Notes: generated by a model not told the origin, from the sequence alone. Counted from the first letter of the stretch, positions 17,518-26,671 are shown. The stretch is DNA of 64,000 nucleotides from Antarcticimicrobium sp040365005 (GCF_040365005.1 NZ_BAABWV010000007.1:1-64000); one strand, 5' to 3'. Numbers and translations: made by a program.

Positions 17518-18319
17518 CCTGTCCCGCCCGCAAGGACCGAGAATCATCGCCGTCACCAATCAAAAGGGCGGGGTGGGAAAGACCACGACCGCGATCAACC
17601 TGGCCGCCGCCCTGGTGGAATGCGGCAAGCGGGTACTGGTGGTGGATATCGATCCGCAGGGCAATGCCTCGACCGGGTTGGGAATCGAATCGGCTGACCG
17701 GGACATGACGACTTATGAATTGTTGGTCGAGGACGTTCCCCTTGGCGATGTGATCCGGCCGACCGGGATCGAAGGGTTGTCAATCGTGCCGGCGACCGTC
17801 GACCTGAGTTCGGCCGATATCGAATTGATGGCTAACGAGAAAAGAAGCTTTCTATTGCACGACGCGTTGCGGCAGCCGGCCATGGATGTGTTCGAGTTCG
17901 ATTACGTGTTGATCGACTGCCCGCCATCGTTGAACCTGTTGACGGTCAACGCCATGGTGGCATCGCATTCGGTTCTGGTTCCGCTGCAAAGCGAGTTTTT
18001 CGCCCTCGAGGGGTTGTCGCAGCTGATGTTGACGATCCGAGAGGTGCGGCAGACCGCGAATCCGGACTTGAGGATCGAAGGGGTCGTGTTGACGATGTAT
18101 GATCGGCGCAACAACCTGTCGCAGCAGGTCGAGAAGGACGCGCGCGACTACCTTGGTGACCTGGTTTTCAAGACGATGATCCCGCGCAACGTGCGGGTAA
18201 GCGAGGCCCCATCCTATGCCATGCCCGTGCTCAGCTATGATTCAGGCTCGCTAGGGGCGATTGCCTATCGGGCGCTAGCGCGGGAACTGATTGGAAAACA
18301 CGAGAGGATCGCCGCCTGA
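17510..18319 (+). CDS. parA: chromosome partitioning ATPase ParA
   Basis: Walker-type ATPase that moves ParB-parS complexes to separate sister origins. The 269-residue product has the deviant Walker A KGGVGKTT at residues 19-26, the VDIDPQGNAST Walker A' motif, and the LIDCPPSLNLLT Walker B region. The start is GTG 17510, which overlaps the rsmG stop by eight bases. Its length and lack of an N-terminal DNA-binding domain mark it as the short chromosomal type (Soj). Confidence 0.97.
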   Translation: MADLSRPQGPRIIAVTNQKGGVGKTTTAINLAAALVECGKRVLVVDIDPQGNASTGLGIESADRDMTTYELLVEDVPLGDVIRPTGIEGLSIVPATVDLSSADIELMANEKRSFLLHDALRQPAMDVFEFDYVLIDCPPSLNLLTVNAMVASHSVLVPLQSEFFALEGLSQLMLTIREVRQTANPDLRIEGVVLTMYDRRNNLSQQVEKDARDYLGDLVFKTMIPRNVRVSEAPSYAMPVLSYDSGSLGAIAYRALARELIGKHERIAA

Positions 18320-18338
18320 GCGGCGCGGAGGGAAAACC

Positions 18339-19238
18339 GTGGCAGAGAAAAAGAACAAACCTCGCGGGTTGGGTCGTGGATTGTCGGCGCTGATGGCGGA
18401 TGTTTCGACGGATCCCGCCCCGACGGCGGAGCAATCGCTGCGGCGCGCCGATACTCAGGTCCCGATCGAACAGGTCAAGCCGAACCCGAATCAGCCGCGG
18501 CGCACCTTTGATGCCGAGGATCTGGCGGATCTGGCGGCATCGGTGCGGGAAAAGGGCATTCTTCAACCCCTGATCGTGCGTCCGGCTGTAGGTGGCGGGT
18601 ACGAGATCGTCGCCGGGGAACGTCGGTGGCGCGCGGCGCAAACGGCGCAATTGCACGAAGTGCCGGTCCTGATTCGCGATCTCGACGACACCGAGGTGCT
18701 GGAGATCGCGATCATCGAGAATATCCAGCGCGCCGATCTCAACGCGATGGAAGAGGCCTCGGGCTATCGGCAGTTGATGGATCGCTTTGGCCATACCCAG
18801 GAAAAGCTTGCCGAAGCGTTGGGAAAAAGCCGGAGCCATATCGCCAACCTGTTGCGGCTGCTGACGCTGCCCGAGGATGTGCAGGACCTGGTGAAGGATG
18901 GCGCCCTGTCGGCAGGGCATGCCCGGGCGCTGATCACCTCGGAAAACCCCTCGGCTCTTGCCAAGTCCGTGGTGCGGGACGGGCTTTCGGTGCGGGCGAC
19001 CGAGGCGCTGGCCAAGAAACAGAACGGGGGCGAGGGCGATACCGAGGTGCCGAAGCCTGCGCCCAAACGGGCGATGGAAAAAGACGCCGACACCAAGGCG
19101 TTGGAGGGGGATCTTTCGGCGGTTCTCGGCATGAAGGTGGCAATCGACCACAAGCCGGGGGGCGAGGCGGGGATTGTCACTATCCGCTACGAGACGCTGG
19201 ATCAACTCGACGATCTGTGCGGTCGCCTCAGCCGTTAG
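18339..19238 (+). CDS. parB: chromosome partitioning protein ParB
   Basis: Binds parS, hydrolyses CTP to form sliding clamps, and serves as the cargo for ParA. The 299-residue product has the N-terminal basic segment KPRGLGRGLSALM, the ParA-interaction end, the CTP-binding core with VAGERRWRAAQ, and the helix-turn-helix region GKSRSHIANLLRLL. A Lys/Pro/Asp-rich linker precedes the C-terminal dimer domain. GTG 18339 is chosen since GGAGGG lies just upstream at 18328-18332. Its last 11 bases overlap the convergent DUF454 gene. Confidence 0.96.
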   Translation: MAEKKNKPRGLGRGLSALMADVSTDPAPTAEQSLRRADTQVPIEQVKPNPNQPRRTFDAEDLADLAASVREKGILQPLIVRPAVGGGYEIVAGERRWRAAQTAQLHEVPVLIRDLDDTEVLEIAIIENIQRADLNAMEEASGYRQLMDRFGHTQEKLAEALGKSRSHIANLLRLLTLPEDVQDLVKDGALSAGHARALITSENPSALAKSVVRDGLSVRATEALAKKQNGGEGDTEVPKPAPKRAMEKDADTKALEGDLSAVLGMKVAIDHKPGGEAGIVTIRYETLDQLDDLCGRLSR

Positions 19239-19581
19239 GTCGGGTCCAGATAAAGAGTAGCACGCAGCCGAGCACGATGGCTTGAATCGCCAGGATCAGA
19301 GGCGAGACGCCGGCGACCAGTGAAATCGCGAAAACGGCGACAATCGAAAGGGTTGCCAGCCGTTTCGCGCGCGGGCGGATGGCACCCGATCGTGTCCAAT
19401 CCTCGATCATCGGGCCGAAATGCCGGTGCGAGACGATCCAGTTGTGCAAGCGGGGCGAGGAGTTCGCGAAGAGGAAAGTCGCGAGCAGCAGGAACGGCAC
19501 GGTCGGGAGCAGCGGAAGAAAGGCACCGATGACGCCAAGGCCGACGCAGATCGTGCCCAGTCCTGCCCAGAGAAACCGCAT
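19228..19581 (-). CDS. DUF454 (YbaN-like) membrane protein
   Basis: A 117-residue inner-membrane protein with two hydrophobic hairpins (residues about 4-38 and 78-112). The signature GAFLPLLPTVPFLLLATFLFANSS pattern and RLHNWIVSH place it in DUF454, a family of unknown role. It follows hemW on the minus strand by three bases, so they are probably cotranscribed. It overlaps the 3' end of parB by 11 bases in the opposite direction. Confidence 0.85.
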   Translation of the reverse strand: MRFLWAGLGTICVGLGVIGAFLPLLPTVPFLLLATFLFANSSPRLHNWIVSHRHFGPMIEDWTRSGAIRPRAKRLATLSIVAVFAISLVAGVSPLILAIQAIVLGCVLLFIWTRPNG

Positions 19582-19584
19582 GTG

Positions 19585-20742
19585 TCAGCCCGCCAGCAAC
19601 TCGCGAATGATCGCGTTCAAAATCGGGCGCCCTTGATCGGTCACGGTCAGCCGGTCGCCCGACAGCGTGATCATGCCCAAGTCTTGTAGATAGGTGATCT
19701 GGCCTGCGGGCAAAGGGTGGCCGGCAATTTTTTCAAACCGGTCAATATCCAGCCCTTCGGTGAGGCGTATCCCCATCATCAGGTATTCACTGGCCTGATC
19801 TTGTGGGCTTAGAGCGGTTCTGACCGATTCAGCGCGGTCACGTTCCACCGCCTCAATCCATGCGGTGGGATTTCGGGGCGTTTCCGTGGCAAATCGTACG
19901 TTCCCTTGCGTGATGCGCCCATGTGCGCCGGGACCGATCCCGAGGTAGTCGCCGTATCGCCAGTAAATCAGGTTATGCCGCGATTCCGATCCGGGGCGGG
20001 CGTGGTTGGAGACCTCGTAGGCCGGAAGCCCGTGCCGCGCGCAGATATCCTGCGTGGCAAAATACATTTCCGCCGAGAGGTCGTCATCGGGCAGCCCGCG
20101 CAGTTTGCCGGCCTTGTAGCGATCGCCAAAGGCGGTGCCGGGTTCGATGGTGAGCTGGTAGAGCGAGAGGTGATCGACCGCCATCTCCAGCGCCTCGGCC
20201 AGCTCATCGCGCCAAGCCTGCAGGGTTTGCCCTTGGCGCGCATAGATCAGGTCAAAGCTCACCCGGTTGAAACAGCGCCGGGCGATGTCAAAGGCGGTGC
20301 GGGCCTCATCCACGGTATGGATGCGGCCGAGGCGCCGCAGGTCGTCGTCGTTGAGCGCCTGCACCCCGAGCGAGACGCGGTTGACCCCGGCATCGCGATA
20401 GCCGGCAAAGCGGCCGGCCTCGACCGAACCGGGGTTGGCCTCAAGCGTGATCTCGATGTCATTGGCAAAGGGCCAGTGGGCGCGGGCGGCCTCGATCACC
20501 GCCGCGACGGTCTCGGGTGCCATCAGGCTGGGGGTGCCGCCGCCAAAGAAGATTGAGTTCAGCACCCGGCCCGAGGTGCCCTGAGCAACCCGCGAGATTT
20601 CGCGAACATAGGCTCTAACCCAGGCGGATTGGTCTATTTCACGTGAAACATGGCTGTTGAAATCGCAATAGGGGCACTTGGCCTGGCAGAAGGGCCAATG
20701 CACGTAGAGGCCAAAGCCCCCGTTGCGCCAATCCTCATTCAA
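19585..20742 (-). CDS. hemW: radical SAM protein HemW (coproporphyrinogen oxidase-like)
   Basis: HemW is a radical SAM haem chaperone; it was long misannotated as oxygen-independent coproporphyrinogen oxidase. The 385-residue product has the iron-sulfur motif C19xxxC23xxC26 (CQAKCPYC), the FFGGGTPSLM glycine motif, and the C-terminal HemN-type domain. The start chosen is TTG 20742 (NEDWRNGGFGLYVHW), overlapping the rdgB stop by eight bases; no ATG exists in the conserved N-terminal region, and the open frame upstream is not family-like. A parS-like site lies inside at 20635-20650 and encodes HVSRE. Confidence 0.9.
   Translation of the reverse strand: MNEDWRNGGFGLYVHWPFCQAKCPYCDFNSHVSREIDQSAWVRAYVREISRVAQGTSGRVLNSIFFGGGTPSLMAPETVAAVIEAARAHWPFANDIEITLEANPGSVEAGRFAGYRDAGVNRVSLGVQALNDDDLRRLGRIHTVDEARTAFDIARRCFNRVSFDLIYARQGQTLQAWRDELAEALEMAVDHLSLYQLTIEPGTAFGDRYKAGKLRGLPDDDLSAEMYFATQDICARHGLPAYEVSNHARPGSESRHNLIYWRYGDYLGIGPGAHGRITQGNVRFATETPRNPTAWIEAVERDRAESVRTALSPQDQASEYLMMGIRLTEGLDIDRFEKIAGHPLPAGQITYLQDLGMITLSGDRLTVTDQGRPILNAIIRELLAG
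20635..20650. promoter_or_regulatory. parS: parS-like site 3 (one mismatch)
   Basis: TATTTCACGTGAAACA differs from the perfect site at one base (second position). It lies within hemW, 1.4 kb downstream of parB and about 8.9 kb from the candidate origin. Confidence 0.85.
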
Positions 20743-21346
20743 AACAGCCGGCAACGAACTTCTCGACCGCGCGGGCGCGGTGGCTGATCGTGTTCTTTTC
20801 CCAGCGGTCCATTTCACCAAAGGTGATGTCATATCCCTCCGGTACGAAGATTGGGTCATAGCCGTGGCCTTGCGCCCCACGCATCGGCCAGATGACTCGG
20901 CCGGGCATCACCCCTTCGAACACCTCGTCATGCCCGTCGGGCCAGGCCAGCACCAGCGTGCAGCGGAATTGCGCGGTTCGGGGGTGGGGGGCGTTTCTGG
21001 CCTCGAGCTCTTCATGGGTGCGGGTCATCGCCATGACGAAATCGCGGCCCTTGGGCGTTTCGGCCCAGTCGGCGGTATAAACCCCCGGTGCGCCGTCCAG
21101 CGCGTCGATGGTGATGCCGGAATCGTCGGACAGCGCCGGCAGGCCGGTGGCCCGCGCTGCCGCGTGGGCCTTGATCCGGGCATTGCCGACGAAGGTATCC
21201 TCGGTTTCCTCGGGTTCCGGCAGGTTCATTTCACCGGCGCCGACCACCGTTACGCCAAAGGGCGAGAGGAGATGGGTCATCTCCTCCAGCTTGCCGTTGT
21301 TGTGGGTTGCGACCAACAGCCGGTCGCCGGTGAACTTCCGGGTCAT
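20735..21346 (-). CDS. rdgB: XTP/dITP pyrophosphatase (RdgB/HAM1)
   Basis: Removes deaminated purine nucleotides such as dITP and XTP from the pool. The 203-residue product begins with LLVATHNNGKLEEM, the family's (S/T)xN.GK nucleotide-binding motif. It also has LPALSDDSGITIDALDG, which carries the metal-binding Asp residues, and the C-terminal SHRARA motif. It overlaps rph upstream by four bases and hemW downstream by eight; the order rph-rdgB-hemW is a common alphaproteobacterial operon. Confidence 0.95.
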   Translation of the reverse strand: MTRKFTGDRLLVATHNNGKLEEMTHLLSPFGVTVVGAGEMNLPEPEETEDTFVGNARIKAHAAARATGLPALSDDSGITIDALDGAPGVYTADWAETPKGRDFVMAMTRTHEELEARNAPHPRTAQFRCTLVLAWPDGHDEVFEGVMPGRVIWPMRGAQGHGYDPIFVPEGYDITFGEMDRWEKNTISHRARAVEKFVAGCFE

Positions 21347-22056
21347 GCGCAGGCGGCCTTTTGTGCGGCGACCAGTTCACCCACGCCTTTTTCCGCCAGA
21401 TCGAGCAGTTCGTTCATCTGTGCGCGGGTATAGGTGGAGCCTTCGGCCGACATCTGAACTTCGATGAGCCGGCCCGAGCCGGTCATGATGAAGTTGCCGT
21501 CAACGCCGGCCTCGGAATCCTCGGGGTAGTCCAGGTCCAGCACCGGCTGACCGGCATAGATGCCGCAGCTGACCGCCGCGACCGGGTCGATCAGCGGGTC
21601 GCTCAGCACATCGCCTGCTTTCATCAGCTTGTTCACCGCCAGCCGCAGGGCCACCCAGCCGCCGGTGATCGAGGCACAGCGGGTGCCGCCATCGGCCTGG
21701 ATTACGTCGCAATCGACGGTGATCTGGCGTTCGCCCAGTGCGACCCGGTCGACGCCGGCGCGCAGGCTGCGACCGATCAGGCGCTGGATTTCCACGGTGC
21801 GCCCACCTTGCTTGCCGGCTGCGGCCTCGCGTCGCATGCGGGTGTTGGTGGCGCGCGGCAGCATGCCGTATTCGGCGGTGACCCAGCCGAGGCCGGAGCC
21901 CTTGATAAATGGCGGGACGCGGTCCTCGATGGTGGCGGTGCACAACACGTGGGTGTCGCCCATGCGGATCATGCAGGATCCTTCGGCGTGTTTCGTCACG
22001 CCCGTTTCGATTGAAACCGCGCGCAGGTCACTTAAATCTCGTCCAGAGGGTCGCAT
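21343..22056 (-). CDS. rph: ribonuclease PH
   Basis: Phosphorolytic 3'-5' exoribonuclease that trims tRNA precursors. The 237-residue product starts with MRPSGR and shows GSCMIRMGDTHVLC, the GLGWVTAEYGMLPRAT active-site segment, and IQADGGTRCASITGG, which binds phosphate and metal. It is the first gene of rph-rdgB-hemW-DUF454 and is divergent from hrcA, with 113 bases between the two start codons. Confidence 0.96.
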   Translation of the reverse strand: MRPSGRDLSDLRAVSIETGVTKHAEGSCMIRMGDTHVLCTATIEDRVPPFIKGSGLGWVTAEYGMLPRATNTRMRREAAAGKQGGRTVEIQRLIGRSLRAGVDRVALGERQITVDCDVIQADGGTRCASITGGWVALRLAVNKLMKAGDVLSDPLIDPVAAVSCGIYAGQPVLDLDYPEDSEAGVDGNFIMTGSGRLIEVQMSAEGSTYTRAQMNELLDLAEKGVGELVAAQKAACA

Positions 22057-22117
22057 GTGAAATCCTTTGTTTTTCGGCGTGGGGATACCGCCGGGCGGGG
22101 CATCTGCGCAACCCCGA

Positions 22118-22145
22118 TTGACCTTGCGCCCCTGTGGTCTTTAAT
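22118..22145 (+). promoter_or_regulatory. candidate hrcA-grpE promoter
   Basis: TTGACC at 22118-22123 and TTTAAT at 22140-22145 are 16 bases apart, 25 bases before the hrcA start codon. No CIRCE inverted repeat (CTAGCACTC-N9-GAGTGCTAA type) is seen here, so HrcA autoregulation at this promoter is not supported. Confidence 0.4.
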
Positions 22146-22169
22146 GGCGCACCGCCAAGGGTGACGCGA

Positions 22170-23237
22170 ATGAACGATGCAAGAAACATTCTGGACGAGC
22201 TGAACGACCGGTCGCGCGAGGTGTTTCGGCGCGTCGTGGAATCCTATCTCGACAGCGGCGATCCCGTCGGCAGCCGGACCCTGACCCGATCGCTGAGCGA
22301 AAAGGTCAGCGCCGCCACGATCCGCAACGTGATGCAGGATCTGGAGTTTCTGGGCCTGCTCGACAGCCCGCATGTCAGCGCCGGGCGGGTTCCGACCCAG
22401 ATGGGTCTGCGCATGTTCGTCGACGGGTTTCTCGAGGTGAGCGATCCCGAGGTGGCCGACCGCGAAAAGATCGAGGCAACGGTCTCGGGCAGCAATTCGG
22501 CGGATGTCGGCGGGCTGCTCGACCGGGTCGGGGCCGCGTTGTCAGGGGTGACGCACGGGGCGTCGCTGGTCCTTGCGCCCAAGCAGGAGGCCGAGATCCG
22601 GCATATCGAGTTCGTGTCGCTGGCCCAGGACCGGGCGCTGGTGGTGCTGGTCTTTGCCGATGGTCACGTCGAGAACCGCCTGTTCAAGCCACCGCCAGGG
22701 CAGACCCCGAGTTCGATGCGCGAGGCGACGAATTTCCTCAACACGCTGATCGAGGGGCGCACGCTGCGCGATGCGCGGACGGTGATCCGAACCGAGATCG
22801 CGGCGCGGCGCCAGCAGATCGACAGCCTTGCGCGCGAGATGGTCGAGAGCGGGCTGGCGGTCTGGGACGAGGGCGAGGGCGATTCGGCCCGCCTGATCGT
22901 GCGCGGCCGCTCCAACCTGCTGGACGAGGACGGGTTCGGTGAAGAGCTGGACCGTATCCGGACCCTGTTCGATGACCTGGAGCGCAAGCGCGACATCGAG
23001 CAGTTCCTGGATCTGGCCGAGGACGGCGAGGGGGTGCGGATTTTTATCGGCTCCGAAAACAAACTTTTCTCACTTTCGGGTTCCTCTTTGGTGGTCTCTC
23101 CCTATATGAACGCGGACCGAAAGATCATCGGCGCGGTGGGTGTCATCGGCCCGACGCGCTTGAACTACGGACGTATCGTGCCGATCGTGGATTACACGGC
23201 ACAGCTGGTCGGGAAACTGATTTCGGACCGGAGCTAG
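22170..23237 (+). CDS. hrcA: heat-inducible transcription repressor HrcA
   Basis: Represses groESL-type operons through the CIRCE element and is kept active by GroEL. The 355-residue product has an N-terminal winged helix (LTRSLSEKVSAATIRNVMQDLE, then HVSAGRVPTQMG), and a C-terminal GAF-like domain ending in VIGPTRLNYGRIVPIVDYTA. ATG 22170 (MNDARNILDEL) is chosen; a GTG nine bases upstream is possible. grpE follows after nine bases. The target operon is not in this window. Confidence 0.95.
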   Translation: MNDARNILDELNDRSREVFRRVVESYLDSGDPVGSRTLTRSLSEKVSAATIRNVMQDLEFLGLLDSPHVSAGRVPTQMGLRMFVDGFLEVSDPEVADREKIEATVSGSNSADVGGLLDRVGAALSGVTHGASLVLAPKQEAEIRHIEFVSLAQDRALVVLVFADGHVENRLFKPPPGQTPSSMREATNFLNTLIEGRTLRDARTVIRTEIAARRQQIDSLAREMVESGLAVWDEGEGDSARLIVRGRSNLLDEDGFGEELDRIRTLFDDLERKRDIEQFLDLAEDGEGVRIFIGSENKLFSLSGSSLVVSPYMNADRKIIGAVGVIGPTRLNYGRIVPIVDYTAQLVGKLISDRS

Positions 23238-23246
23238 AGGTGGAAC

Positions 23247-23810
23247 ATGGCAGAGCCCAAGAACGACGATTTTCTGGATGACATCGAGGCCGCCGAGGCC
23301 GAGGAACTGGCCGAGGAACTGGCCGAGATCGAATCCGAGGCCGCCGAGCTCGATGCGCTGCGCGCCGAGCGGGATGCGCTGAAGGACAAGTTCATGCGCG
23401 CGCTGGCGGATGCCGAGAATTCGCGCAAGCGCGCCGACAAGCAACGCCGAGAGGCCGAGCAATATGGCGGCTCGAAACTGGCGCGCGACATCTTGCCGGT
23501 CTATGACAACATGAAGCGCGCACTCGAGGCCGCGACGGAAGAGCACAGAGATGTCGCCTCGGCCCTGATCGAGGGGATCGAGCTGACCCTGCGCGAGTTG
23601 CTCAACGTGCTTGCAAAGCACGGGATCGAGCCGGTGTCACCGCAGGTCGGCGACAGGTTCGATCCGCAGGTGCACCAGGCGATGTTCGAGGCCCCGGTGC
23701 CGGGCACCAAGGCAGGAGACATCATCCAGGTCGCCGCCGAGGGGTTCATGCTGCACGACCGGCTGCTGCGTCCGGCGCAGGTCGGGGTGTCATCGACCCC
23801 CGCATCCTGA
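23247..23810 (+). CDS. grpE: nucleotide exchange factor GrpE
   Basis: Co-chaperone that releases ADP from DnaK. The 187-residue product has an acidic N-terminal tail rich in Glu/Ala that continues into the long dimerising helix (residues about 15-80), then the C-terminal beta domain with GDRFDPQVHQAMFE and VAAEGFMLHDRLLRPAQV. It is in the common hrcA-grpE operon. GAGGTGG precedes the ATG. Confidence 0.95.
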   Translation: MAEPKNDDFLDDIEAAEAEELAEELAEIESEAAELDALRAERDALKDKFMRALADAENSRKRADKQRREAEQYGGSKLARDILPVYDNMKRALEAATEEHRDVASALIEGIELTLRELLNVLAKHGIEPVSPQVGDRFDPQVHQAMFEAPVPGTKAGDIIQVAAEGFMLHDRLLRPAQVGVSSTPAS

Positions 23811-23840
23811 CGAGTGGCGAGAGCTGAAACGCGCCCCCGC

Positions 23841-23883
23841 GGCGCGCGTGCCTCCGGCGGGAGTATTTGCCAAAGAGAAGAAG
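23841..23883. repeat. candidate Rhodobacteraceae intergenic repeat element
   Basis: The stretch between the convergent ends of grpE and mutS contains CCTCCGGCGGGAGTATTTG followed by a purine-rich CAAAGAGAAGAAG. From memory, this GC-rich CCTCCGGCGGG hairpin plus GTATTT plus purine tail is a very common short intergenic element at 3' ends of genes in Rhodobacteraceae genomes. Only one copy occurs in this window, so the repeat nature cannot be shown from the sequence alone. The CCTCCGGCGGG core can fold into a small hairpin and may serve as a terminator. Confidence 0.45.
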
Positions 23884-23889
23884 GGGCGG

Positions 23890-26532
23890 TCAGCTTTTGG
23901 CCGCCTCTTTCAGTTTGTAGAGCAGGTCGAGCGCGTCGCGCGGGCTGAGCTCGTCGGGGTGGATGTTCTCGAGCATCTCGACCACGGGCGAGGTCGTCGG
24001 GGCGGGTGACGGCGGCGGCGTCGGCGTGGCCGCGAAGAGTGGCAGGTCGTCGATCAGCGCCTTTTGCGTGGCGCCGCCCTCGCGTTCGCCCTGTTCCAGC
24101 GCATCCAGCACCACCCGGGCGCGGGCCACCACCGAGGCCGGCAGGCCGGCCAGCTGGGCCACCTGCACGCCGTAGGAGCGATCGGCGGCGCCCTTGCGCA
24201 CCTCGTGCAGGAAGATCACCTCGCCCTCCCATTCGCGGACGGCAACGGTGGCGTTCTCGACATGCTCGAGCTTGCCGGCGAGCGCGGTCAACTCGTGGTA
24301 ATGGGTGGCGAACAGGGCGCGGGCGCGGTTGACGTCGTGCAGGTGCTCCAGCGTGGCCCAGGCGATGGAGAGCCCGTCATAGGTGGCGGTGCCGCGGCCG
24401 ATCTCGTCGAGGATGACCAGCGCGCGGTCGTCGGCCTGGTTCAGGATCGCGGCGGTCTCGACCATTTCCACCATGAAGGTGGAGCGGCCGCGCGCGAGGT
24501 CGTCGGAGGCGCCGACGCGGCTGAAGATCTGGCTGACCATGCCGATGCGGGCGTGGTCCGCCGGGACATAGCTGCCGATCTGGGCCAGAAGTGCAATCAG
24601 TGCATTCTGCCGCAGGAAGGTCGATTTACCGGCCATGTTGGGGCCCGTGAGCAGCCAGACCGCCGCGCCGTCGCCGGCGGTCAGGTCACAGTCGTTGGCC
24701 ACGAAGGGGGCGCCGCCCTGTTGCCGCAGCGCCTGTTCCACCACCGGATGCCGCCCGCCGGCAATGTCGAAGGCGCGGCTGGCGTCGACCTGGGGGCGGC
24801 ACCAGTCCTCGGCGCGCGCCAGATCGGCCAGCGCGGTGGCGAGATCCAGTTCGGCCAGCCCCCGCGCGGCGGCATTGAGGCGGGGCGCGTTCTCCAGGAT
24901 CGTCTCTGAAAGCGCTTGATAGAGCCGCTTTTCAATCTCGAGCGCCCGTCCACCGGCGTTCAGGATGCGGGTTTCGATCTCGGAGAGGTCGACGGTGGTA
25001 AAGCGGATCTGGTTGGCGGTGGTCTGACGGTGGATAAAGGTTTCGTTGAGCGGCGCGGCCTGCATCCTGGCCGCATGGGTGGCGGTGGTCTCGATGAAAT
25101 AGCCCAGCACGTTGTTGTGCTTGATCTTCAGCGAGGCGATGCCGGTATGTTCGGCGTATTTCTTTTGCAGCGCCGCGATGACGGAGCGGCCCTCGTCGCG
25201 CAGGGTGCGCGCCTCATCGAGGTCGGGGTCGTAGCCGGGCGCGATGAACCCGCCGTCGCGCGCCAGCAGCGGCGGATCGGCGACCAGCGCGGCCTCGAGC
25301 AAGGCGGCGAGGTCGTCGAATCCGGTCAAGGCCGCCACCGCCTCGGCCAGGTGCGCGGGCAGGTCGCGCCCGGCGCAGGCCTCGGCCAGTGCGCTGGACT
25401 GGATGAGGGCGCCGCGGATCGCGGCCAAGTCGCGCGGGCCGCCGCGCTCCAGCGCCAGGCGCGAAAGGGCGCGATCCATGTCCGGGGTCTTGCGCAGGGT
25501 GTCGCGCAGAAGGTCGGAAAACCCGCTGTCCTCGGCACAGTAGCTGATGGCGTCCTGGCGGGCGTGGATCACCGCGAGATCCCGCGACGGGCTGGACAGT
25601 CGCTGTTCCAGAAGGCGGGCACCGCCCGGTGTGACGGTGCGGTCCATCACCGCCAGCAACGAACCGGCCCGGCCACCCGACAGCGCGCGGGTCAACTCCA
25701 GGTTGCGACGGGTGGCGGCGTCGATCTGGACGATCCGGTCCTGTGCCTCGCGCTGGGGCGGTTGCATCAGGGGCAGTTTGCCCTTTTGGGTGATGTCGAG
25801 GTAGTCGATCAGCGCCCCCATGGCCGAGACCTCGGCGCGGGAGAAACTGCCGAAGGCATCGAGCGCCGAGATCCGGAACAGTTCCAGGATCCGCTTTTCG
25901 GCGGCGGTGCTGTCGAAACTGGCGCGGGCCAGCGGGGTCAGGGCGATCCCCAGATCAGAGACTAACCCGTGCTTTTCGTTCTCGATCGTGTCGGGCACCA
26001 CCAGTTCAGCCGGGGCCAACCGCGCCAATTCGGGCGACAGCCGCACCGGGGCGATCGGCATCACGTGGAAATCGCCGGTCGAGATATCGGCCCAGGCCAG
26101 CGCGGCCTGGTCGCGGATTTGCGTGTAAGCGGCGAGATAGTTGTGCCGCCGCGCCTCCAGGAGCGAATCCTCGGTCAGGGTGCCGGGGGTGACAAGGCGT
26201 ACCACGTCGCGCCGCACCACCGATTTGGAGCCGCGTTTCTTGGCCTCGGCCGGGCTTTCCATCTGTTCGCAGACGGCGACGCGGAACCCCTTGCGGATCA
26301 GCGTCAGCAGGTAGTTCTCGGCGGCATGGACCGGCACGCCACACATCGGGATATCGGCGCCGGCATGTTTGCCGCGCTTGGTCAGGGCGATATCAAGCGC
26401 CTCGGAGGCGGCGACCGCGTCGTCGAAGAACATCTCGTAGAAATCGCCCATGCGATAGAACAGCAGCGCGTCGGCGTGCTGTTGCTTGATCTCGAGATAT
26501 TGCGCCATCATCGGCGTGACGGTGGTGGTCAA
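23890..26532 (-). CDS. mutS: DNA mismatch repair protein MutS
   Basis: Recognises mismatches and starts repair. The 880-residue product has the mismatch-binding domain with FYRMGDFYEMF (the Phe-x-Glu wedge), connector, lever and clamp domains, and the ATPase domain with Walker A GPNMAGKST at about residue 628-636, LDEIGRGTATYDG, and FATHYHELT. The start chosen is TTG 26532, since TVTPMMAQYLEIK matches the conserved family N terminus and GGGGAG lies eight bases upstream; ATG 26511 is the alternative. No mutL lies in this window. Confidence 0.94.
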   Translation of the reverse strand: MTTTVTPMMAQYLEIKQQHADALLFYRMGDFYEMFFDDAVAASEALDIALTKRGKHAGADIPMCGVPVHAAENYLLTLIRKGFRVAVCEQMESPAEAKKRGSKSVVRRDVVRLVTPGTLTEDSLLEARRHNYLAAYTQIRDQAALAWADISTGDFHVMPIAPVRLSPELARLAPAELVVPDTIENEKHGLVSDLGIALTPLARASFDSTAAEKRILELFRISALDAFGSFSRAEVSAMGALIDYLDITQKGKLPLMQPPQREAQDRIVQIDAATRRNLELTRALSGGRAGSLLAVMDRTVTPGGARLLEQRLSSPSRDLAVIHARQDAISYCAEDSGFSDLLRDTLRKTPDMDRALSRLALERGGPRDLAAIRGALIQSSALAEACAGRDLPAHLAEAVAALTGFDDLAALLEAALVADPPLLARDGGFIAPGYDPDLDEARTLRDEGRSVIAALQKKYAEHTGIASLKIKHNNVLGYFIETTATHAARMQAAPLNETFIHRQTTANQIRFTTVDLSEIETRILNAGGRALEIEKRLYQALSETILENAPRLNAAARGLAELDLATALADLARAEDWCRPQVDASRAFDIAGGRHPVVEQALRQQGGAPFVANDCDLTAGDGAAVWLLTGPNMAGKSTFLRQNALIALLAQIGSYVPADHARIGMVSQIFSRVGASDDLARGRSTFMVEMVETAAILNQADDRALVILDEIGRGTATYDGLSIAWATLEHLHDVNRARALFATHYHELTALAGKLEHVENATVAVREWEGEVIFLHEVRKGAADRSYGVQVAQLAGLPASVVARARVVLDALEQGEREGGATQKALIDDLPLFAATPTPPPSPAPTTSPVVEMLENIHPDELSPRDALDLLYKLKEAAKS

Positions 26533-26671
26533 GCCGGTGTCTCCCCATCCTGCGAACCGGTCGCGACCTTACAAATGACCCGGTGCCGGCGAAAGGCGAA
26601 AACGCAATGGCGTTGAGGTGCCTTGGCCCCTAGGCTATGAGGTCGGCGCCCAGCGGAGGAGTGACGCAGCC

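Noticed and set aside
22057..22169. CIRCE element in front of hrcA
   Set aside because: No inverted repeat of the CTAGCACTC type is present in the 113 bases between rph and hrcA.
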